From positions 1 to 11,864 of the forward strand of contig JAIMZO010000024.1 in NCBI GenBank assembly GCA_020054965.1: 11,864 nt of DNA. The letters are read 5' to 3'. This document shows, in pieces, positions 6,646 to 11,864 of the stretch (its first letter is position 1; each line of letters begins with the position of its first letter). The position numbers and the translations under genes are program-made. The notes under the pieces were generated by a model. It was not told the origin of the DNA, searched no databases, and was given only the letters and a program-made list of their open reading frames with translations. The DNA is from Spirochaeta sp. (lineage in GTDB: Bacteria > Spirochaetota > Spirochaetia > Sphaerochaetales > Sphaerochaetaceae).

Positions 6646-8994
6646 CTAAAGTTCTACGTATGTTTTGCCCATACCCCCATCTTCTGGATTGGCAAATCGG
6701 AACCCTCGAATCGAATGATGCTTCTCCAGATATGAGGAAATACCCTTGGAGAGAATTCCGTCCCCATAGCCATGGATAACAGAGAATTGAGATACACCAT
6801 GAACCAAACAGCTTTCAATCTGCTGTTCAAGGGAGGAGAGAGCTTCCTCCAGGGTATACCCTCTCAGGTCGAGCATCAGTTTAGGCCGCGGAGTGCTGCT
6901 ATGGTACGAAACCAACACTTTCTTCTGTTGCTCCTTGATCGCCTGCAATTGCTTGCCATCTAGTGTCATTCGCATCGATCCAATTGCAACAAGATACTTG
7001 TTCCTTCCCTGCTTTTCCAGGATTTTTCCCAATCGTTTCGCAGTTCCACAGAGCACTTCCATGCCTTCATTGAACTCCTGTGGGTTTTGGTCCTCCAACG
7101 CTGAAAGTTCCTCTTCGCTCTGTTCAAGCAGAGCTCGTTCATCCTGTACCTTTTTCTCCAGGCTTTGCACATACGCTTTCACCTGTTTGCGTTTGGCCTT
7201 ATCCAGTTCACCTTCCCTCATGGTCTTTACAAGGTTTTCCAGCTCTTTTCGTTTTGCACTCATGAACCGAGCAAGCTCGGTTGTTTGTTCATCCTTGAGC
7301 TGTGCTTCCCTTTGCCGTACTTGAAGCTCCTTGAGCTGCAGTTGTTTCACCTCTTGCTGAAGCGTGTAATATCGCTTCTGGATCTTTTCTTCCTGCTTCT
7401 CAAGCTCTTTTCGTTTTTCCTCAAGATCCTTGATGATGGAAGCAATCTGGACAGCTTCACTGCCAAGATAGTGTTCAGCACGAGATATGACTTCCTCAGG
7501 GAGTTTCATATAGCGGGCAGTATCGATCGCGTGGCTCTCTCCGGGCAACCCCTGTATGACATGGAAGGTGGGCATATGGGAGTGTTCGTTGAACTCCATT
7601 GAGGCATTGATCACTTCCTTCTTTGCATAGGCAAACTGTTTGAGTACTCCATGATGACTTGTCACAAGCGTCAGTTTTGCCTTATCCAAACAGAATTCAA
7701 GTACAGAGCGGGCAATTGCAGAACCTTCGACTGGATCGGTGCCACTGCCAAGTTCATCGAGAATAACCAAACTTCTCTCACTCATGTTCCTGAGGATGTA
7801 ACCGATCTGTTTCATATGGCCACTGAACGTGGAGAGCTCTTCCTCGATCGACTGTTCGTCACCAATATCAGTAAACAGATTGTCAAACAAGGGCAGGCAG
7901 CTCCCTTCTTCAGCTGGAATGAACCCACAGTATTGATTAAGCAACGCAAACAATCCCACAGTCTTGATTGTCACCGTCTTTCCACCAGCGTTCGGGCCGC
8001 TGATAACGACTGCTCGAACACCTTCTTCAAGTACAATGGAAATGGGAACAGCTTTCCTGCCCAACAATGGATGTCTCGCTTGTTGCAGGTTGCATCGGTT
8101 TGTCTTCAGGTCTGTTGCAGTGCAGTGCATGTCCAGAGCCCAAAGAGCAATAGAGAAAATGGCATCAAGCATCCCGATACGTGTAGACAAAGTGTTCAGT
8201 TGCGCTCTGAGCGCTCTGGCATTGCTGTTCAGCTCACTGAGAATCTTGGCTAGCTCCACAAGCATCTGGTTTTGTGCCATCATCACTGCATTGTTCATCT
8301 CTACAAGCGTATAGGGTTCCATGAACACGGTATTCCCTGAACTGGAACTGCTGGAGACGAATCCTTGTACCTGGCTTCTCCTGTCACTTCTTACGGGAAT
8401 GACCAGTCTTCCATCCCTCATTGCTTCCTGGTCAGTCTGTACTGCAGTAGGATTGCTCCTGATGAACTGGGCACAGAAACGGGAGCGTTCACTCTTGGCT
8501 GCTTCCACCTGACGGAAGAGGGCACGTATCCTGGGATGAGTGTTTCTTACCTGTCCACTCTCATCGAGGGTGCTCTCAGTCTGAGTTGCAAAGGCAACCA
8601 ATTCATTTGGCAACCCCTCTCCCAGAAGCGGGTCCAACACTGCAAAGTATCCATCAGGATCCTGCAGGGACTCCATGTGCGTATACAGATGCTCAGCACT
8701 GCGGATATACCGAGCAAGATCAAGCAGTTCATATCCTTCTGCGCCCTGGGTAGGATCATCAAGTGAGGCAAGCGTTTCCTGTATAGCAGGGAATGAGTGG
8801 ATCATGAGCCTATCGGTACCTGAAAGCAGTTTCATTGCTGCTGCAACTTGTCCCTGGCGTACGGTAAGCTCATCCTGTGTATCGAGAAAAGGAAGCGTCT
8901 TAAGAACTTGCACGCCTTCTGGTGCATGGCTCATGCCCTGTATCTGTTGTAAAACCTGGAAGAACCCCAGTTCTTCAATACTCTTGTGATTCAT
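6646..8994 (-). CDS. mutS2: MutS2 (ATPase with Smr domain)
   Basis: MutS2 is a MutS-family ATPase without the mismatch-recognition domain. It was described as a suppressor of recombination and, in Bacillus subtilis, as a factor that detects and splits collided ribosomes. The 782 residues are standard. In order: the core/lever region (1-325), Walker A GPNAGGKT (333-340), the DIGDEQSIEEELSTFSGHM loop (376-394), Walker B LVILDELGSGTDP (409-421), SHHG (446-449), a long charged coiled coil (about 522-636), a KOW-like small domain (about 640-682) and a C-terminal Smr domain with LDLRG (708-712) and HGYGDG (741-746). I chose ATG 8994 (GGAG 4 nt upstream) instead of an upstream ATG at 9096, since the family begins at MNHKSIEELGF. 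The start overlaps the end of rsgA by 20 nt. A hairpin terminator follows. Confidence 0.96.
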   Translation of the reverse strand: MNHKSIEELGFFQVLQQIQGMSHAPEGVQVLKTLPFLDTQDELTVRQGQVAAAMKLLSGTDRLMIHSFPAIQETLASLDDPTQGAEGYELLDLARYIRSAEHLYTHMESLQDPDGYFAVLDPLLGEGLPNELVAFATQTESTLDESGQVRNTHPRIRALFRQVEAAKSERSRFCAQFIRSNPTAVQTDQEAMRDGRLVIPVRSDRRSQVQGFVSSSSSSGNTVFMEPYTLVEMNNAVMMAQNQMLVELAKILSELNSNARALRAQLNTLSTRIGMLDAIFSIALWALDMHCTATDLKTNRCNLQQARHPLLGRKAVPISIVLEEGVRAVVISGPNAGGKTVTIKTVGLFALLNQYCGFIPAEEGSCLPLFDNLFTDIGDEQSIEEELSTFSGHMKQIGYILRNMSERSLVILDELGSGTDPVEGSAIARSVLEFCLDKAKLTLVTSHHGVLKQFAYAKKEVINASMEFNEHSHMPTFHVIQGLPGESHAIDTARYMKLPEEVISRAEHYLGSEAVQIASIIKDLEEKRKELEKQEEKIQKRYYTLQQEVKQLQLKELQVRQREAQLKDEQTTELARFMSAKRKELENLVKTMREGELDKAKRKQVKAYVQSLEKKVQDERALLEQSEEELSALEDQNPQEFNEGMEVLCGTAKRLGKILEKQGRNKYLVAIGSMRMTLDGKQLQAIKEQQKKVLVSYHSSTPRPKLMLDLRGYTLEEALSSLEQQIESCLVHGVSQFSVIHGYGDGILSKGISSYLEKHHSIRGFRFANPEDGGMGKTYVEL

Positions 8995-9943
8995 CTCTCT
9001 CCATTCGTGTGACCCAGGATTTTGAACGGTCATGTTTTCCCATCCATTCAGGTTTCTTTTCATCGAGGGAAGCAAGCATCCTGAGATAGCTCTCATATCT
9101 ATCGTAATGGATGAGATCCTGTTCCACTGCCTCCATCACCCTGCATCCAGGTTCCCCCCGATGCAGGCATCCTTCATATGCACATGAGCCTGCAAACTCC
9201 GCAAACTCAGGAAAAGCATCGCTTAATTCGTGGGGGTCGGTATGTGGGACGAGGAACTCCCTTACCCCAGGCGTATCTGCAATCGTAAAATCTGGGCCAT
9301 GCAACAACAGGGCATGATTGGTGGTATGTCGGCCGCGATTATATTTATGGGAGATTTCACCTGTTTTCTGCCCTACTCCCAACAACCGGTTGATCAAGGT
9401 GGATTTCCCAACCCCGCTCTGTCCGACAAACGCCACTGTCTTACCCCTAAGAACCTCATGCAGGCGATCAAGATTCTCCCCATTGGCAGCACTGACCGCC
9501 ATTGTCTGATACCCCAGTTTGCCGTAGAGGGAAAAACGCTCATGTTCCTCCTCTGTGAGAAGGATGTCGCTCTTGTTCAGGATGATCATGACCGGGGCTT
9601 TCCGGGAGCAGGCTATTACCCGGTCGATGAATCGTGGCCTGAAAGGAGGACTTTCCACAATGCTTACACAAACCACCAGATCCATGTTGGCCACCACGGT
9701 CTGGTTGCATCCTTTCTTGGCATTCCAGCGCTGGAAACAGTTGCGTCTCTCAAGCCGTTCCGTGATCAGTCCCTCTCCCTCATTGGTAATGGCAAATGAT
9801 ACCTGGTCACCTACTGCAAGAGGATTGTACTCATCGGTAACTTGGGACAACTGTTTTCCCTTGATACGGCAAAGAAAAAAGTCTCCTTGAGACTCCACCG
9901 TATAAATATTGTTGATCCCTCTGGTTATCAGACCTGTTTGCAT
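8975..9943 (-). CDS. rsgA: Ribosome small subunit-dependent GTPase RsgA
   Basis: RsgA is a circularly permuted GTPase that checks late maturation of the 30S subunit. The 322 residues show an N-terminal OB fold (about 1-75) followed by G motifs in the permuted order: NKSD (123-126, G4), SAANGE (151-156, G5), GQSGVGKS (174-181, G1), GRHTT (204-208, G2) and DTPG (223-226, G3). A C-terminal zinc site follows, with Cys254, Cys259, His261 and Cys267. ATG 9943 gives the usual family start (MQTGLITRG). Its ribosome binding site is modest (GGGAG 10 nt away). The tail (about 296-322) is Lys/Arg/Glu-rich, and its last 20 nt contain the mutS2 start, so the two are co-transcribed. A promoter candidate lies at 9966-9994. 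Confidence 0.97.
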   Translation of the reverse strand: MQTGLITRGINNIYTVESQGDFFLCRIKGKQLSQVTDEYNPLAVGDQVSFAITNEGEGLITERLERRNCFQRWNAKKGCNQTVVANMDLVVCVSIVESPPFRPRFIDRVIACSRKAPVMIILNKSDILLTEEEHERFSLYGKLGYQTMAVSAANGENLDRLHEVLRGKTVAFVGQSGVGKSTLINRLLGVGQKTGEISHKYNRGRHTTNHALLLHGPDFTIADTPGVREFLVPHTDPHELSDAFPEFAEFAGSCAYEGCLHRGEPGCRVMEAVEQDLIHYDRYESYLRMLASLDEKKPEWMGKHDRSKSWVTRMERDESQEY

Positions 9944-9965
9944 CGCTTTCTAGCTCCCAGGAAGT

Positions 9966-9994
9966 ACTGTATCTGCAAACGGGGCTCTTGACAA
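9966..9994 (-). promoter_or_regulatory. Candidate rsgA-mutS2 promoter
   Basis: Minus-strand TTGTCA (9989-9994) and TACAGT (9966-9971) are 17 nt apart, one and two mismatches from consensus. The expected start near 9959 leaves a leader of about 16 nt that begins close to the GGGAG ribosome binding site. The -35 overlaps the plus-strand -35 at 9988-9993. Confidence 0.5.
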
Positions 9995-10015
9995 CCAGAA
10001 GGTATTTGATACTGT
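9988..10015 (+). promoter_or_regulatory. Candidate promoter of the pentapeptide-repeat gene
   Basis: Consensus TTGACA (9988-9993), 16 nt, then TACTGT (10010-10015), which keeps only the most conserved -10 positions (T1, A2, T6). The expected start falls at about 10022, the A of the ATG, which would make a leaderless mRNA. The -10 is weak, so confidence is moderate. Confidence 0.45.
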
Positions 10016-10021
10016 AATGCT

Positions 10022-10600
10022 ATGTTCAGTTTTAAAACGTGTGCTCACCCACTCTGCCATACCTATGTATGCAATGAAGGCGACTATTGTTTTCGCCATA
10101 GCAAGAACCAAGACCAACTCTACCAGGATTGTCTTGATCGGCTTACCGGCACCAAGGATATTGTTGACTATTCACTAACAGGCAGCGAGTTCGAGAACCT
10201 AACCTTGGGAAAGAAAACCATTTCCGCCTCAAATATGGCGTGGTGCACCTTTAGAAATGTGGATTTCTCACAAGTCACCCTGCTCACCAGTTTTTTCGAC
10301 TTCTGTCTTTTTGAAAAATGCAAATTCAACGGGATTATCTCCCGCTACAGTGTTTTTTCTGGCAGCAAGATGATCGACTGCAATTTTGCTGGCAGCATGA
10401 TCATGCATACCAACTTCAGTGGAATCGATGCCTTGCGTTGCTCGTTCGATGATTGTGATCTCTACTTTTCTACCTTTAACTCCAGCTTCCTCAGGGATAC
10501 TGATTTTGAGGATTGCAACTTGAAGAAAGTCGACTTTGTCTATACTGACAGGAGACGCGTCTCCTTCCGCTACTCCAACTGGGAGGAGGCACGCTTTTGA
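10022..10600 (+). CDS. Pentapeptide-repeat protein with N-terminal Cys/His cluster
   Basis: A 192-residue soluble protein. Residues 7-26 carry Cys7, Cys12, Cys23 and His26 in a C-x4-C-x10-C-x2-H arrangement, with an extra Cys17, suggesting a small zinc finger. From about residue 75 to 180 it shows five-residue periodicity with Phe or Leu at the centre (CTFRN, VDFSQ, CLFEK, CKFNG, CNFAG, TNFSG, CSFDD, TDFED, CNLKK, VDFVY), the mark of a right-handed quadrilateral beta-helix. Cysteine is unusually common at the first repeat position. Known members act as DNA mimics or binding scaffolds, but no function can be assigned here. ATG 10022 is the only usable start: an in-frame TGA lies at 10007-10009, and no Shine-Dalgarno precedes it. 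The stop overlaps the start of the following hydrolase gene (TTGA), so the two are translationally coupled. Confidence 0.88.
   Translation: MFSFKTCAHPLCHTYVCNEGDYCFRHSKNQDQLYQDCLDRLTGTKDIVDYSLTGSEFENLTLGKKTISASNMAWCTFRNVDFSQVTLLTSFFDFCLFEKCKFNGIISRYSVFSGSKMIDCNFAGSMIMHTNFSGIDALRCSFDDCDLYFSTFNSSFLRDTDFEDCNLKKVDFVYTDRRRVSFRYSNWEEARF
10584..10589 (+). promoter_or_regulatory. Shine-Dalgarno supporting a TTG start
   Basis: A perfect AGGAGG inside the end of the pentapeptide gene, 7 nt before TTG 10597. It is the reason for accepting the rare start codon and for inferring coupled translation. Confidence 0.75.
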
Positions 10601-11205
10601 ACATCTACCAACACTTCTCCGTCGTAGGATTCTGCAACACGTATCTTGTAGCAAGGGAAAAAGGCAGCGAGGCACTCTTGATCGACCCAGGTCATGTTGA
10701 TACTGAGTTGATCAATATGATTGAAACGAACCAGTATACATTGAAACATGTATTGCTGACCCACCGCCACCCCTCCCACTCAGAGGGCCTTGGTACATTG
10801 AAAAAAATTTACAATGTTGAGGTACATGCCTCAGCGTTCAGCAGTTATGAGTTTCTTTATCATCCCATTGAGGATGCAGAGGTCCTCAATCTTTGTGGGC
10901 TGAAAATCGAGGTCATTCACGTTCCAGGACACAGCTTGGATAGCATGGCCTACCGGATAGATCATGCATTGTTTACCGGAGACACACTGCTTTGCGGCAG
11001 GATTGGATCAACTCCCGGGTATCGTGAACAAGCTTTGCTCATATCTTCCATCAATCAGAAACTCATGAAGCTCGACGAGAATATCCTGATTTTCCCTGGT
11101 CATGGTTCTGCAAGTAAGCTAAGAATCGAGCGGATGTTCAATCATGACCTGTTGCAGCTGGGGAAGATAGAGACCGAACGCCAGAATTGGCGGGAAGACG
11201 AGTAG
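10597..11205 (+). CDS. Metallo-beta-lactamase-fold hydrolase (glyoxalase II-like)
   Basis: A 202-residue cytosolic protein of the MBL superfamily, near the small glyoxalase II-like hydrolases. Substrate unknown. In order: LLIDPG (27-32), the first metal motif as THRHPSH (55-61), VPGHS with His112, FTGDTLL with Asp129, and FPGHG with His169. The usual HxHxDH has its aspartate, the second-metal ligand, replaced by Ser60; the other ligands (His56, His58, His61, His112, Asp129, His169) are present. It starts with TTG at 10597, overlapping the upstream TGA by 4 nt, with AGGAGG 7 nt before it, so it is coupled to the pentapeptide gene. The 3' end overlaps the pseudouridine synthase gene on the other strand by 68 nt. 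Superfamily sure; role as hydroxyacylglutathione hydrolase not supported because of the altered motif. Confidence 0.92.
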   Translation: MNIYQHFSVVGFCNTYLVAREKGSEALLIDPGHVDTELINMIETNQYTLKHVLLTHRHPSHSEGLGTLKKIYNVEVHASAFSSYEFLYHPIEDAEVLNLCGLKIEVIHVPGHSLDSMAYRIDHALFTGDTLLCGRIGSTPGYREQALLISSINQKLMKLDENILIFPGHGSASKLRIERMFNHDLLQLGKIETERQNWREDE

Positions 11206-11864
11206 AGCGCAAGTAGGAACGAAACCGCTCAGGCATTTCTGCTCGAAAACGGATTCTTGTACCAGTTGAAGGACTGTCCAGTTCAAGGAGAAAGGCGTGC
11301 AGCATTAAGGTCTGACCATCCTCCTTTCCATAGATGGGATCTCCTATGATCGGATGTCCGGCTTTGCTCAGGTGCACCCTGATCTGATGGGTCCGTCCAG
11401 TATGCAATACGATTCTCAAGAGGGCAAACCCTGAATACTGCCTAAGAACCTGATATTCAGTCTTTGCATACCTCCCCTCAGTATCATCACATGTGGTAAA
11501 TTTCTTTCGATCTTTTGGATCACGTTTCAGATGCTTTTCAATAGTGCCTTGTTTGGTCTTGAATGTTCCTCTGGCCAGAGCTATGTACACTTTCTTCGTC
11601 GTATGATTCTTGAACTGGGCAGAGAGCTGCCTGTGACTGATACGATTTCGTGCAACCACCAATACTCCACTGGTGTCCTTGTCCAGTCGATGCACAATAC
11701 CAGGCCGTACTGCAGGACTAGAGAGGTCTGCCTCTTCCTCAACTTCAGTCTCATCCATCAGTTCCTCACAGAACCGCTCACCATACCGATGGACCAAGGC
11801 ATTGACCAAGGTATGTTCCGTATTCCCATTTGCAGGATGGACTACCATCCCTTGTTCCTTGTTG
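11138..11864 (-). CDS. RluA/RluD-family pseudouridine synthase, 5'-truncated by window edge
   Basis: Converts specific uridines to pseudouridine in structured RNA, most likely 23S rRNA. The frame is open through the right edge: NKEQGMVVHP at the edge matches the family's NKPxGxxVHP segment, so the internal ATG at 11848 is not the start, and an N-terminal portion, probably with the S4 domain, lies outside. Counting from that ATG, HRLDKDTSG (53-61) holds the catalytic Asp56. Further family blocks are KVYIALARG (86-94), LLRIVLHTGRTHQIRVHL (142-159) and GHPIIGDPIYG (163-173). An acidic insert (EVEEEADLSSPAV, 35-47) precedes the active site. The tail (about 211-236) is Ser/Arg-rich and is encoded over the 3' end of the hydrolase gene. 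RluD is the best guess among RluA, RluC and RluD; specificity is not decidable here. Confidence 0.94.
   Translation of the reverse strand, partial: NKEQGMVVHPANGNTEHTLVNALVHRYGERFCEELMDETEVEEEADLSSPAVRPGIVHRLDKDTSGVLVVARNRISHRQLSAQFKNHTTKKVYIALARGTFKTKQGTIEKHLKRDPKDRKKFTTCDDTEGRYAKTEYQVLRQYSGFALLRIVLHTGRTHQIRVHLSKAGHPIIGDPIYGKEDGQTLMLHAFLLELDSPSTGTRIRFRAEMPERFRSYLRSTRLPANSGVRSLSSPAATGHD

Noticed and set aside
8995..9096. Longer mutS2 starting at 9096.
   Set aside because: The added residues lie in the rsgA frame region and do not resemble MutS2; ATG 8994 has GGAG and the family-typical N-terminus.

Overview
The window looks like housekeeping chromosome from a spirochaete, most probably Sphaerochaeta or a close relative. 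The main clue is a bacterial V/A-type ATPase operon in which a small DUF2764-type gene sits between subunits E and A, where archaeal and Thermus operons carry C and F. The B subunit reads like spirochaete and chlamydial B subunits. GC content is intermediate and ribosome binding sites are strong AGGAGG types. The taxon call is inference from gene order and remembered family sequences, not from a search.

Layout, left to right. (1) Positions 1-3957, minus strand: V-ATPase genes in transcription order atpE, DUF2764, atpA, atpB (cut by the left edge). They are packed with 9-11 nt gaps and read from a good sigma-70-like promoter at 4046-4074. (2) 4179-4942, plus strand: two small genes. The first is a degenerate GIY-YIG-like protein. 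The second is unrecognised, and its Shine-Dalgarno can be sequestered in a hairpin. (3) 4884-6569, minus strand: a probable operon of a second GIY-YIG-like gene, a DUF6530-like gene coupled to it by an ATGA overlap, and uridine phosphorylase (udp). Its promoter carries a compact array of TTAGTA/TACTAA inverted repeats across the -10 and start point, which looks like a repressor operator. (4) 6646-9943, minus strand: rsgA and mutS2, overlapping by 20 nt and closed by a hairpin terminator that also holds the -35 of the region-3 promoter. (5) 10022-11205, plus strand: a pentapeptide-repeat protein with an N-terminal Cys/His cluster, coupled by a TTGA overlap to a metallo-beta-lactamase-fold hydrolase with a non-standard metal motif. 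(6) 11138-11864, minus strand: an RluA/RluD-type pseudouridine synthase, cut by the right edge and overlapping the hydrolase tail to tail.

Functional themes: the ATPase genes form one membrane machine (catalytic head plus peripheral stalk). RsgA (30S maturation) and MutS2 (in Bacillus, a sensor and splitter of collided ribosomes) both act on ribosomes and share an overlapping transcription unit; the pseudouridine synthase also modifies RNA. The least-explained material is the operator-controlled GIY-YIG/DUF6530 pair with its diverged paralogue 1.7 kb away, and the pentapeptide/hydrolase pair that may be read from a leaderless transcript. I saw no tRNA, rRNA, CRISPR array, insertion sequence or phage gene. 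The longest gene-free stretch is about 220 nt (3958-4178).
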